From assembly GCA_009739215.1 (NCBI GenBank), contig VSJF01000001.1, forward strand, positions 1,426,001-1,490,000: DNA of 64,000 nt. Direction: 5' to 3'. This document shows, one piece after another, positions 31,550 to 44,344 of the stretch. The notes beneath the pieces were generated by a model, which saw only the letters and a program-made list of their open reading frames with translations, was not told where the DNA came from and ran no database searches. The stretch comes from Floccularia luteovirens (Eukaryota > Basidiomycota > Agaricomycetes > Agaricales > Squamanitaceae). The translations under genes and the position numbers were made by a program. Each line of letters opens with the position of its first letter. Position 1 is the stretch's first letter.

Positions 31550-34539
31550 ATGTCCCAGCACAACATCGACGTAGAAAACAGTCCGTATTCTCTCCACACC
31601 TCTGCCTCATTGTTACCAACTCACCTTTCTCAGTGGCTTCCGCACCAGCAACCCCGCTTTCTCCATCCTCTCCAGATCCCAAGCCAAAGAAAGCCAGTCC
31701 GCTCAACGATCTCATCGAGACAGAAAAGCTCTATGTCGACCAGATGACCGGAATTATTCGTGTATGCTTCCCATCTTCTCTCGTCTATCATCACTCAATA
31801 ATTTTCATGCAGAAAGTTGCTGCTGCATGGTCACGTTCGAACCTACCTCCTCCTGAGCTTGATATCATGTTCCGAAGTATTGAAGGTGTCTACAAGGCCA
31901 ACAGAGGCTTGTACTCTGTGAGCATACATCAGATCCATTGATGGTGATTTACCAAAACTACTCCAAGAAATTGAAAGATATTGGCGCAAATCCTTCATCT
32001 CCGAAAGCCCTTGGTGACCTTTTGATGCGCTGGGTTAGTGTTTATCAGCTTTCCGTCCAAGTTTGCGACCAAACACTTTTGTAGATTGATGACCTGCAGG
32101 GTCCGTACACCACATATTGCACCAAGTTTTTGACAGGCTTTGATACATGGGATCCCGTCCAATCGAATCCTCGCCTTTCAGCAACCCTTCAGACTTTCTC
32201 GGAATTGAGTCCTCCCCCTTCATCGTCACAACCTATTTGGACTCTGGATACCCTTTTTCTGCTTCCGAAAGCTAGGCTTAAATATTATAAAAAGCTCTAT
32301 AATCGTCTGCTGAAAAGTACAGTACCAGGCAGGAGTGATCATAAGCTACTTATCGGTGCCTTGGAGAACTTGGATAAACTATTGGAGACTTTGGATAGTC
32401 GAGCGTCCTCAAAAGTTGGTTCTTCTTCGGCTCCGACTCCTGTCGATAATCCTGTACCCGAACTTGAAGACGAGGTTGTCATTGATATGCGCGCAGAGTC
32501 AAACAATGCATCAATCAAGATTGTCCCAAGTTCTCAGCCGAGTCCAAAGCCGGAATTGGCTCATGGAAGTGAAAATAGCTCAGTGCGTGGAAGTAGTTTC
32601 TCAGATGGGTACGTACATTACGTCGATTGATACCTGGAGCACGACTGATTATTCTTCAGCCAACGCCTATCTGGAGAAACAAATACAACCTCTGTAAATA
32701 GAGGTTCTACCTCGACTTTATCTATGCCTATATCTGATCTTGAAAGGCGACTGTCTACGCAAAAAACTTTGGATATATTTACTATGAAGCCTAAGGTGTG
32801 CGCTCTTGAATCACACTATGTAGTCAGTTGCTCAAAAATATGAGTAAGGTGGTCAAGCTCCAAATGACACCTCCTACTCTAACTTTTACGCGCGAAATGT
32901 GTCTATCCATAGATGTCGCCATTCGTTTCACACCTCGGGCGACCGGTGAAGAAATAGTACATAGACGTGGGCATGTATTCATTCTCTCTGATCTTTTCTT
33001 GGTCTGTGAAAGGATTTCCGCTGAGGAGCAGGCCCAACATAGTACTGATGGTGCTGATATGTGGCTTTGCTATCCCCCTTTGGCAGGGAAAGTGTTGCGG
33101 GTTTCTGATGTTGAAGGTCAAGGTGAAGGACAATTCTTCTCATGATGCGAACGAGTTGCTAATGACTAAAAACAAGACAACTCAGTTCAAGTTGCTATTA
33201 TGAGGAAAGAGTTCCTTTACTTAGAGGCGGAGTCTTCTGATATGCGTAATAAGCTATTCGCCCAACTGAAAGGATGTATTGAATTTTCCAGCTCATGTTA
33301 GTGTTTTAGCTCTTTTTATCAGAAGACACTGTTTAAATGTTCAATTTAGTACCTCCTCCTGCTAAACAGCCTCCGCCTCCAGTTCCTTCTCTTGACAACA
33401 TCCCGCGCTCAATGGGAAATGGTCCTATAGGCAACAACACCTCTAATATTGGTCCCAACAAAGGAAATATGAGACATTCTGATCAACGAACGGAGCCACC
33501 AGCAACAGGTCCGCAAACGGAAATGAATGGTAACCAGGCATACCAACCCCAGTTTCCTCAATACCAAGGACCGAATGCACCAGGCGGCTCAATAAGAGGG
33601 CTCCCGGCGCAGCCATCCCCACACTACCCTGATGGACCTCTCCGGACTTCAGCCTCTTTGCAGCAATTTCCAGATCCTAATTCCTCATTCGGTCCTGGAA
33701 TCGTTATCCCCCCAGCGCGTAGTGCTAGCTTCATGACAGGACCACCAGGGAACCCCGCCATGGTAGGTCAAAACCCTGATCCCACCTATGCCAGAGGCCC
33801 TCAGGGTGCACCATATCCTAGGCCTGGTGGCCAGCCTCCTTTCCCCCAATTTCCTGTCAATGGCCGTTTAGGCATGCCACATGGCTTACCACCAGGTGCT
33901 CTACCACCGCGACCACCTTCCGAACCTACATATTCAAGCGGAGTAGCTGGCGCACCACGTTCCATGAACCCACAATACTCACAATACGATCCCCACGCGC
34001 CTCCCCCTCCGGTACCACCTTTCTCTGGTAGTAATATACCACGTAACAACTCGCTTGGGGCTATACATGCACCCCAACCTCGTCCTGTGTTACCGTCTGC
34101 ACAGTTTAATACCCGTTCGGTATCTCTCGTGGAATCTTTCGATGCGCCCAGTCCGCCTGGATCACCTATCGAGGAAACGCAGCAACAAGCTGGACCTGTC
34201 ACTTCTTCTATCACTGCGCAAATGAAGTGCAAGGTTTTCCTCCAACAACAACACGCTCAATGGAAGTCCCTGGGCTCTGCAAAACTGAAACTTTATCATC
34301 AAGATCCTACGAATATCAAACAACTCGTTGTGGAAGCAGATAACAAGGACAAAACTGTTCTAATTTCTACAATCGTCTTGACTGATGGTGTCGAACGAGT
34401 GGGCAAGACGGGCATTGCTATAGAGCTCAGCGATCAAGGGACTCGTACAGGAGTCGTCTACATGATTCAGCTACGCAATGAAACTTCCGCTGGCGGTTTG
34501 TTTACTAGTCTTCTTGCGGGGTCAGATAGATCGAAGTAA
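31550..34539 (+). CDS. RhoGEF (DH-PH) with proline-rich region and C-terminal PH-like domain
   Basis: Multi-exon Rho guanine nucleotide exchange factor of about 860 residues. The start is uncertain: ATG 31550 has a purine at -3, but ATG 31505 is in frame upstream. After an intron the chain enters ASAPATPLSPSSPDPKPKKA and the DH domain, which begins LNDLIETEKLYVDQMTGIIR and includes FRSIEGVYKANRGLYS, YTTYCTKFLTGFDTWD and LLPKARLKYYKKLYNRLLKS. A PH-type region follows around 32850-33110 (RRGHVFILSDLFLVCERIS, then MWLCYPPLAGKVLRV). The last exon (from about 33350) is a Pro/Gly/Asn-rich linker of about 270 residues ending in a globular unit, MKCKVFLQQQHAQWKSLGSA then KLKLYHQDP, which looks like a RanBP1/PH-like fold. 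It activates a Rho GTPase, possibly Rac1 encoded in this window (inference). Confidence 0.85.
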
Positions 34540-34742
34540 TGTTAATACTTCTGAGCATTCCTTTTGTTTTAGAGGCTTATGTATAACGGACTAGTTTGCA
34601 GCAAGCCTAATCCATAGCCGTACCCATTTTACCTTACAGTTCGCATTTAAATTTACTATCGTTTTTGCAAGCCTTGCAGACGTTCGATCACGGTAGAGAT
34701 GTAGTAACGAGTACAAGTTTTCTATTGATTCGGAATCATTAT

Positions 34743-36444
34743 TTAGTTATGATTGTCCCAAACTAATTCTGCAGCAAGAGATACATGATCACTGCCACAA
34801 ACACCGCCTTTGGGGAGACCTGGAGTAAGATCGTCAATTTGATGAGGAGAAAGCAATCCCGCAACATAGGAAGGCCGATCAACTGGATCTATGATGAATA
34901 TATAGTCTTAAAAAGGATGTTAGTTAAAAGAATATCAGATCTAGCAAGGCTTGCCTAGAGTTGTCTTCCAATAGTATGTGTAGCTTGTATACGCTGGCTC
35001 GTGGAACCCAAGCCTACCGGTCGGTAACTGACTTCTGCCTCCAAATGTAACAATATCGTTGCTTAGCTCTTGGAGACGAGAGAAACCTGTATCATATGCG
35101 CTATGTAGCCGAGCTCCCCGAGAGAAAATTTCTATAAGCTCCGGAGTGGAGAGGAGTCCGTCATCTGGAGTAGCCAGACGGGCATTGGTTATGACACGGT
35201 CGGGATCTACATCTTCCTCGCTAGCTCCTTCGTTTGTTATAGCCATCGTCGATGTTGGGACAGCAGGGTCCACAGACATGTGAACCACTCTAGAATGTGA
35301 CAACGGTACCTCTTGCTCAGGGATCAGTGCATCACCCACTAACAACGAATAAACAGGATCGTCTGGTGGAAAATTGAAATCTTGATAAATCGGAAGATTG
35401 TGTGAAAATGGGCTTCGGGGAAATTAATTTTACGTGCCTCCAGCGAAGATACATGGCCAATGGTCCAGAGATAAAAATGATCGGTGTTTTAGTACACCTT
35501 GCACAAGAATGCCAGCTTGTCTGATGAAACAGTTCAGTACTCAAGCTCACCAATATCACGAACAGGTTCGCACCTCGCTCTTTCATAGGTGTACCTAATT
35601 TATCACTCAAATGGGGACGGTGGAAGAAAGTCATGGTGATTACTTTGGATGCCAAAATAAATGCGTCGTCGCCACAAGGACGCCATGATTCTGTTTTAAT
35701 TTGCTCTGCAGAGCAACCACCGAGCCTATGTTATTTGTATTGAAAGTACGTCCACGCCTTCCATGTTCTGTTGGGTGTTCTCGAATTTCTTCGTCGTCAT
35801 AGTAAATGACCCTTTGTTTGACCAGGGCATACAAGCCCCTTTTGAACGCAATCAAGCATCCATGTTTCTTCCCTCGACCTGCAGCATAGCATAGGTCGTA
35901 ACCTGCTTTCTCGAGTACAGGCCTTAGCTTATCTATGCGATCAACCTCCTGAATGTTGCATCAGCGGTACAAACACAAGTTTCGGCAGGATTGCGAACTT
36001 GAAGACATATGATGTCAGCATCCTCCCCAAGAATTTCTTGATGCAGCATTGGTTCTCTTTGTGCTACTTTCAAACAGTCACTTGTTGGAAATAATTCCCG
36101 GCCTAAGCGGCAACTTAACATTATATCTAAATACGGGTGGCAATGAAAGCATAACTCACGAACAAGAGTTTGGGCGAGTACCTTTGGCGCTAAACAAGTA
36201 AATATCATGCCCTATACAACAGAAACATGTAACAAACATTCCAGGTCATTATTTTGACTCTTTGCTGTTCTGGGCCAAATTCATGATTTACTGGTAGTGA
36301 AATCCATGGCCTAGATAGAAACATCTTATTAGTTGCATGTGAGCCTTGTTCACTCTGTAGTTTCTTTTCCAGTCGTTTTGCCTTGCGTGCTTGAGCAAGC
36401 GCAATCTGATCAGGAGTTGGCGTGAATCCCTCTAGAGACGACAT
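34743..36444 (-). CDS. NGL2-like endonuclease/exonuclease/phosphatase-family nuclease
   Basis: The start at 36444 gives MSSLEGFTPTPDQIALAQAR with a Lys/Arg-rich segment. The EEP fold is evident: KIMTWNV leading to LAQTLV, RRELFPTSDCLK, DADIICLQ joined to EVDRIDKL (catalytic Glu), KHGCLIAFKRGLYALVKQRV, GVLVATTHLFWHPKYTYERA, YIFIIDP, and near the C-terminus GVCGSDHVSLAAELVW with the final Ser-Asp-His triad. This is the CCR4/nocturnin/Ngl branch without the leucine-rich repeat. Yeast Ngl2 trims the 3' end of 5.8S rRNA, so a role in rRNA maturation is likely but inferred. An insertion of about 90 residues (NEGASEEDVDPDRVITNARL region) separates the core motifs. The stop is TAA at 34743-34745. It shares a 142-base divergent promoter with the protease gene. 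Confidence 0.85.
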
Positions 36445-36586
36445 GAGGATCTAGCGCTCTAGCGCTTAGCGGCAGTGAAGAAGTAAGTAATGAGTACGTA
36501 ATCATGAGATTTTCCTTTTTTATTGGAAAGTTGTTTGTCACATTATACACAATATTTATTTTAAAATCTACTTTAAAGGCTGCTGC

Positions 36587-39500
36587 ATGCAACGACTTCG
36601 GGCGTCTTGGAGGTCATCGAGTCTAGCGATCCGTCAAAGTGGACTATTCCGTGGCTCTCGAACTACGTCCTTGACACTTCCTCGATTGGACCGTCTCACC
36701 AATCACCCATTTCTCTTTCGGACAGCTCATACCGCTTTATCCAAATCGGATTCAATACACAATTCCCTCGTACCATCGATGTCTGGAAATTTGGAATCTT
36801 TCGGAAACTTTGACCTCGTCAAAACGGTGAACCTCGATTTTACTGATGTTTCTATTTCAAAATGGAAAAGTCGTGTCACTGGGTTGACTGTTGTGCACAT
36901 CGATTATGAAGGTGAGCATTTGGAGTTATCTCATCGCTGACGTTGACTAATAACTACTTTTATAGCACCGATCGTCTCAGGGAACTTTGTTGTTGCAACA
37001 GAGAGTATGTCTCTTTCTCACCGTCCAATGCTGAAGTTTTATATATTTCTTCAGTCTTTGATGATTCTGGATGTCCACACACTTTAGAGCAGTATGTTTA
37101 TGATCTTTCTGTTATAGGCAACCTTCTGAGCAGCTATAGTTTGGTATTCATGGGATCGGAGAAATACCCACAAAAGGGTGTTTTGGACATTTTGGCAAAT
37201 CGCGGTTTTTCCAATGGAACGAATGCTTGGACTGACACGGATCATACGGCTTATACCATATCCACAGCTGGGGAGCAAGGTTTTCTCCAATTGTTACCCA
37301 TATATGTAGATCATATCCTATATCCAACTATAACGAACGCTGGGTCAGTTCGTTTGCATACTCACAAGAACATGCATGCTAATACTCTTTGCCTTAGTTT
37401 TACAACGGAGGTTCGTTTTCGTCATTACCCCCTGGACTTAACTAGTTATGACCAATGTGAAGGTTCACCATATCGACCCCAAAGGACAGGATGCTGGCGT
37501 GGTTTATTCTGAAATGCAAGGCCGCCAAAATTCATCTGATGACTTGATCGCACTCAGGTCAGTGAAATGTGTTGATTTCATCCTATGTTGGCTGAAGAGA
37601 ATCATACTCGCAGAGTCCAACGTCTACTGGATCCGCCTGGGAGTGCGTACAGGAGTGAAACTGGAGGACTGATGGAAGCTCTACGGGTCTTGACTCCGGA
37701 ACAAAGTAAGCCTGACTGAGCGACCCTTTTAGGAGTTATTTTCACGAAATTTAGTACGGGAATATCACGCCAGCTATTACGTTCCACATAATCTTTCGCT
37801 GATCGTCTCTGGTAAATTCATCAATGGATCTTCTGCGTTAATGCGTGTGGTCAACGATCAAATTGAACCTTCATTGATTGCACATGGTCAGAATAATGGA
37901 CCTCGTCCTGCTGACTGGAAACGTCCTTTTTTGGAGACTCAGAGTGCCCTTAGAAAACCAATTCCTGAAACAATCAAGGAAACTGTGGAATTCCCAGCAA
38001 AAGATGAAAGTTTGTCGTTACTTAATGATTGATTTTTCATTTATTCCCAGTTAACAAACCCATAACCAGGCATCGGAAAACTTGTTTTGAGTTATATGGG
38101 TCCCAAGCCAAACCAATTTTTAGAACGCAAAGTGAATCATCATTAATTCGAACATTGTAGCTGTGTGATTGACATAAATTTCTAGGCCCTGGATATCCTC
38201 GCGACATATTTGACATCCTCCTCCGTTGCTCCATTGAATAAAGAATTTATAGAGATAGAATCACCTCTCTGGTATGATCCCAAAAATTCAAATTTTGTGT
38301 CACAATCACTTATACCATATAGCACCTACATTTATTTCGCAGAAGAAGTCCGTGCAACTCTAGTGAACCTGCCTGTATATATCGGATCGGTTCCCACCGA
38401 GCATCTCAATGACTTCCCGGACAAACTTAAGAAGAGTCTTCAAAGGGTCGTGCAAGAGGGAATCGACATGGATCGCATGAGGATGGTAATCAATAGAGAA
38501 GAGAGACAGGTAAGTAAACAGTTAGTTATTGAATAACAATCCAAAGTCCGCCCTTTTTAGCTACGAAGCAATCTTGAGTCGAAAAAAGGAGAGCTATTTG
38601 CGGGAACAATTATATCTGACTTTTTGTATGGGGCTGAAAATGGTTCAGAACTACATGCATCAATGGACGAGATCAACCAATATAACACATTACGTGGCTG
38701 GAAGAGCGATGACTGGACAGATTTGCTCAAAAGGTTTGGTTGTCAGAAATCCATTGATGAAATATTATACTGATATCTCTATTAACTATGTCAGATATTA
38801 CATCGATGGATCTGCTGTTATTGCCTATGGAAAGCCTTCCGCTTCTCTTTCTGATAAGATTGACAAGGACGAGAAAGCAAGGATTGCAGCACAAGTGAAG
38901 AAACTCGGGCCAGAGGGATTGGAAAAGGCCACCAAAGAGCTAGAAAAGGCTAAGGAGGAAAATGAGACACCTATCCCACCCGAAGTGGTGAAATCATTCC
39001 CAGTTCCTGATGTGAAGAGTATATCGTGGATTCCAGTACAAACCGTGCAAGACCCAGGATCCGGAAAAAAGCCTCGATTAACTCCGAATGCCAAGGAACT
39101 CTCTGATCATCTTGTTTCTGATAAAACACAATTACCTTTCTTCGTTGAGTACGATCATGTAAAGGTAAGAGGAATTTTTGGCGTGGATTATTCAGAACTG
39201 ACTTTGGAATTTCAGTCCGACTTCGTCACTGTCCACGCATATATCACATTGAAAAACTTGCCAGATAGGCTAAGACCGTACGTAATTTAAATTGATTTGT
39301 TCTTGGATACTGACCTATCTACAATTAGACATGTCCAAACGTATCTAACAGCACTCTTCTCCCTCCCAGTTCGTAGACAAAACGGAGAGACTTTGACATA
39401 CGAAGAGGTTGTTAACAGAATGGATGACGAAACGGTTCATTATGAAGCTGAATTAGGTGTTGGAGGCGCCTTCACTGAACTACTCCGTATATCTATTAAA

Positions 39501-41084
39501 GTTGAAACTGCCATGTACGAAAATGCTATTGCATGGTTGAAAGACTCTTGGTATGGGGCGTTAATGGACAAGGAACGGTAAGTTTGAACTAAAATTACCT
39601 TTCGACTTCGGAATTCATTTCTCCTTTCAGGCTACTTGTCGCCGTTGCAAAAATACAGCAGTCTCTGCCCGAAATGAAGAGAGATGGTTACATCGTCTCT
39701 TCGTCTCTATGTAATGACTTGATATACGACGTGAACTCAACATCTCGCGCCGGCGGTCTTTTCATCCAAACAGAGTTCATTCCCAAGCTTCAGAAGCAGC
39801 TACAGGAATCTCCCAGTGAAGCCATCGCAGATTTCGAAGAGCTCAGAAGATGTAAGTAAAAACCAACTCTATGTTCATTAAAAGGAATTCTGAGATGAAA
39901 CTTAGTGACAACTCTATCTGATACACGATTCGCTGTTACTGGCGATGTTTTGATGTTGAAGCAACCACAGAGCATTTGGGCGAAATACTTTGTCCCTTCA
40001 TCGGTGGTACGCAGGGATACTTTATGATTTATCATTATATGACAAACATCACTTAGCCTGCGGAGCTGTCTTCCGTCCCTATGGCCTCAGAAACATTCAG
40101 CCGTCTTGGAAAAGAACTTGCTCGCAAGGTTCGTGATGTTACATTCTTACACGATGCACCTCTGAACTCTATACGTTATCAGGCGATCGTTATGAGTCTC
40201 CCGTCGATTGAAAGCTCTTATGCGGTGCATTATACAAAATGTATCTCAGGTTTCCATCATACAGACTATCCAGCTATCAGAGTTGCGCTGGAAGTCTTGA
40301 ATGCAGCAGAGAGCTATCTATGGGTATGCCGTATTTCGTAATAAGGATGATGTCTATGCTAAGTCCTGTCAATTTAGCGTTACATCCGAGGATCTGGTTT
40401 AGCTTATGGCGCCTCTACATCCCTAGATGTCGAAGCAGGCTTACTGAGTTTCTCATTGTACAGGGTATGCCCCACTCTATCGTTTCTTCTTGATGCCTAG
40501 CTGAATTTGCCTAGAGCGCAAGCAGTATGACCGCATTCCATGAGGCCGCAAAAGTGATAAAGGGAATCGTTGATGGCTCCGTATGTTTTTCTGTTCAGTT
40601 TTGTGATTGCACGCATCGAGATTGGGGTCATAGATTGAATTTGATGCAACCACATTAGAAGCAGCAAAAAGCACTCTGGTATACGGAGTTACGAGAAATG
40701 TTTCCACAGCGTCTCGGGCGGTGGGTATTATCAGTTGACGCACTATGTTCTACTCGCTAATATTTGGAATAGGCTACGGTATCATTTGTAAACCAAGCCC
40801 TCAAGGACGTTTCTCAGACACATCAGGTGGACCTCCTCGAGAAGTATCAGGATATAACCAGGGAGGACGTAGTTGCTGCCCTTCAAAAATACTTTTTGCC
40901 TCTCTTTGATCCGGCAACGTCAATCTCTGTCATTGTTACTGCACCTTCGAAATCTGCGGAAATTGGCGATGGTTTGGCAGCAGTTGGGTTCGAAGTCACC
41001 CAGCGAGTCATGGAGATAGACCCATATGAAGACGTGGAGTCAGGATCCGACAGCGAAAGTGATTCGGAAAGTGATGGGCGGTAA
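36587..41084 (+). CDS. M16-family zinc metalloprotease (Sdd3/YOL098C type)
   Basis: Large gene of about 1,050 residues in many exons. The N-terminus (MQRLRASWRSSSLAIRQSGL, Arg/Ser-rich, no acidic residues early) looks like a mitochondrial presequence, although a later in-frame Met (MSGNLESFGNF) could start a cytosolic form. The zinc motif of inverted type, HTLEH, is formed across an exon junction: IFDDSGCPHTLE plus H, then LVFMGSEKYPQKGVLDILAN. Next come GTNAWTDTDHTAYTISTAGE, HHIDPKGQDAGVVYSEMQGR (third ligand region), YYVPHNLSLIVSGKF and a long second half with a charged helix around 38850-38970 (Lys/Glu-rich). The C-terminus is acidic (SGSDSESDSESDGR). The family includes the uncharacterised yeast YOL098C and the related presequence proteases. 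Substrate unknown. Confidence 0.88.
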
Positions 41085-41178
41085 TATATCACGGGATAGT
41101 AGATGAATATTACAAAGTCATTTTGGATATCAGTAGTAATACCAATAAACAACAGTCTCCATGACCCCTTCTCAAAAT

Positions 41179-42517
41179 CTATTCATTTTCATTGATAACT
41201 TGAATCATTTTGTTATCCGCGTCGCCAGGTTTAAGTTCTACTCCGGACAAGAAATCATTGTCCACAAGGAACCGTATTGCCTGAGATAGATTAGAAATCG
41301 TGATTCTAATCTCTGGGAGTAGGAGCTGCAAAAATGCAATATATTTGTTCAGATATTATCAAGGACGAAATATTTAGAAATTCAACTAACATTGCGTAGA
41401 AGGGTTGGACGTGAGGCAAACTGGTTATGTGGCTGTCTCTTTGGTTGTGCAGGAGGAGGTTTTGGGCGTGTCATCTTCGGTGCATCAGCTGTAGTTTTTG
41501 CCTGGCTTGCTGGATTAATAGCTGTTTCCGTTTGTACGCTCAGATCCGGATCAAAAGAGAGTTCGGTATTATTAATCTTTGGACTTCCAAGACCGAGTGG
41601 AAGTGGAATCTTGGATGAAACAACCTCCGGTTGATCGTCCTCGTCGCTATCATCACTTGAGTCGTTGAAGTCGGGATAAGTAGAGATAGAATACAAGCCA
41701 GGTGCAGCAGGAGGCGCAGGATGGTGGGTTATTACCTCACGTCGCATTCCTCTTGAACCTGGATGACCTCGAACTCGACCCCTGCCACGGCCACGGCCAC
41801 GAGAACTCATCGAGGACCTGTTGTAATCCTCGGCATGATTCGAGTCCATCCTTTGTCTTTTGTGAGGTCGAAAACCAGTTTCAACGGGCGGGAGTTGGCC
41901 ACGGGAGATAGCTTCCTCCAACTTCCTCTTTGTTTCTGTTATTCGAGCGGTAGTTGGCCACCGCTTCTTCCGTTCGGCGATCCATGATTCCAGAGTTTCG
42001 GGGGAGTCAAGAATAATCGTTGTTCCTTGGATCGGAATGGGCTTCCTATTGATTGGTGCTCATCAATTAGATATTAAAATTTTGCTCGGAGACAGTAATA
42101 CCATACCCTTTCAAACTAGGGTCTGCATCCCAGTTGTCAGATTTTTTACGCTTGTCCCATCCAGGAGGGTAAATCAGATGTCGGTCCATCATATGTATCT
42201 CAACAGATTTGTGAGACCCAGAAAAGGTACAATTTTTGTATGTACACCGGTTGGACCCAGGTTGGTAACCAAAAAGGATTCTTCTGCTGTGAAGACGTGC
42301 CTTTCTGCGGATAGTTGTTCGTTATCGGATGTGTCGGTTGGTCCCAGACATGGTCTGTTAGTTTTGCACTAGAGGAAGATGGGTCATAAGTCGACGACAA
42401 AGTATAACCTTCAGGAGTGGTTCGTGCAGTTGGGTATGACTGGATGTAAGCCTGTGCATAATGAGAAGAATAGTAGCTGGTTACTGAAGCTGCAGTAGGA
42501 GTGTATTGTGGATGCAT
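41179..42517 (-). CDS. NUFIP1/Rsa1-like snoRNP assembly protein
   Basis: The start at 42517 gives MHPQYTPTAASVTSYYSS, Tyr/Ser/Thr-rich. After an intron the C2H2 finger follows: GYQPGSNRCTYKNCTFSGSH, KSVEIHMMDRHLIYPPGW, then DKRKKSDNWDADPSLKG. The next exon holds the conserved NUFIP1 peptide PIQGTTIILDSPETLESWIA with ERKKRWPTTARI, which binds Snu13/15.5K. An RGG-like stretch (RGRGRGRGRVRGHPGSRGMR), an acidic stretch (FNDSSDDSDEDDQPE) and a C-terminal helix pair (LPEIRITISNLSQAIRFLVD) follow. Stop TAG at 41179-41181. Known role: Rsa1/NUFIP with the R2TP chaperone assembles box C/D snoRNPs. It is convergent with the protease gene, 94 bases apart. Confidence 0.85.
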
Positions 42518-42933
42518 TAAAACCTTGCGGTGAAAAATATCAACGATTTTTAATTAAGTATTAATTTTGTCAATTTTAGAAAAGTATGTTTATTGGGGCC
42601 GTGGTAAGTGATAAGTAACATGCTGAAATCATTGACGAATACGTTTTTTATGTTCACAACGACTAGTTAGATGACGGAAACATGCTACAACAGTGAACAG
42701 AGCTGGGTACTTTGGTTGCACGGCTTTTTGGAGGCGTTTGGAAGAGAAATCAGGTACAAGAACGGGTCTAGCAAGCGTGATGAGGAAAGATGTCTGAAGA
42801 GTCGGCAAGTGACAAATCATACGTTTGGATAATGAATGGACCAAGATTGAGTAGGAAAACGAAGGCATGGCAAGAATAAACGCTCAAACAAAATGAAAGA
42901 CTTTGTAAAGAGATTGGACAACGTTCTCCCTCC

Positions 42934-44066
42934 TCAGTCTTGCATCTCTGATTGTTGTTGTGCATCTCTGCCCACTCTTCTCTCCTTCTCATTCTCAAGC
43001 TGGTTGTACAATAAGAATAAAGCCTTCTCGTTGGCTTCGGGAGTGCCAACAATAGTGAACATTCTTTCACCTGTATCGTCGTGCGGTGCCTTGGCGATGG
43101 ATATTTTAGATCCAGAAAGACGACGTATCTCTGTGATCTTAGTACCACTCCGACCTATGATACAACCAACCATGTCAGAAGGAATAGAGATATTCTGTGT
43201 GCGGAGATTGGTCGCTGGCTGATTCGATACAGGAGATGATGGCATTGTGGGTGAGCCAGGCGGGGATCCACGACCACGAGGGTTCGAATCACCGTTTTGG
43301 CGTCGCGAACCACCTGAATAGCTGTGCCCTGAACGCCTTCCTCCTCCTGATCGGTCATCGGCGGGCCCAGGGTGAAAGAAAACAGTGCCTTGGCCCCTCT
43401 CCCAATCTTCTAGCAAGCACTTGCCAATCTCTTCAACCGCACGGCCTATTGCCTCAGGAGCACCTTGGACTTCAACGATGCGTTCCGTGGACTGCGGTAG
43501 CATTTCTTTTGAGGCGACCATGCGCGCTCCGGAGCCATCTTGGATGGCTTTAATTTTGAGACCGTTGCGGCCGATGATAGTGCCCATCAAATTATGAGAA
43601 ATTAAGAGACGGATTGAGGTATGAAGGGACGACGGTGATGAGACGCTCATGGGAGACACAGCATTCGCAGAGACGAGTTGGGAGATGATCAGAGTATAGG
43701 CCTACAAAACATTAAGTCAGCTATATGATGAGAGAGAGAAATAGATAAAGTACTTTTGCGACAGCTTCAACAGGGCCTGTCACCGTAAGGACACGTTCAT
43801 GGACACCAGTGATAACCTTGCTGACGCCGGCCTTGACGCCAGTCTGCTCCCTCAAATCAGCAACATTTTTCCCAGCCTTTCCAATGATGACGCCCGCGTC
43901 TTTTGTGCTGACAAGAGCGCGAAGAGTCAGGGTATCATGGGAAGAAGGAGAGGGGGAACGCGACTCTGGAGGAGAAGCTAGATATTGACATGAGATGATG
44001 AAAATGACGATAAGAAAAAAAAGAAAAAAACAAACTTGAGACACGTCGTGTGGGGGATTCAGGCAT
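42934..44066 (-). CDS. Triple KH-domain RNA-binding protein
   Basis: The start at 44066 gives MPESPTRRVS, joined by an intron (donor GTTTGT, acceptor CTAG) to TSPPESRSPSPSSHDTL. Three KH domains follow, each with the GxxG loop: ALVSTKDAGVIIGKAGKNVA, RLLISHNLMGTIIGRNGLKI and ISIPSDMVGCIIGRSGTKIT. A Gly/Arg/Ser-rich linker between KH2 and KH3 contains DRSGGGRRSGHSYSGGSRR. The C-terminus ends in a charged helix (ENEKERRVGRDAQQQSEMQD). The architecture matches the poly(C)-binding/hnRNP K-like group of fungi (Hek2, Pbp2, Rnc1), which bind single-stranded RNA and control mRNA stability or localisation. The specific orthologue is not certain. About 330 residues, a usual size. Confidence 0.9.
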
Positions 44067-44344
44067 AGAAGAGGATTTGTGGGGAAAGAGATGGGAAGAG
44101 AGGGGGTGGGGGGAGGGGACACGGAATGAGGAAGGGGAAAGGAGGAAGAGGATAGAAGGATGAGGAGGAGAACGAGTGTGGGACGAACAACTCTGGAATT
44201 AGCAGAAATCGGCTACTTCCGACAAATTTCTCAGTTTCACACAACTAATGTTTCATAATCTGGCCGAGCAGTCTTTGCATAGTCAGTAGTGTAAGGTACA
44301 TAGCACGTATTGCAGGACATCATATAACAGCCATCATATAACAA

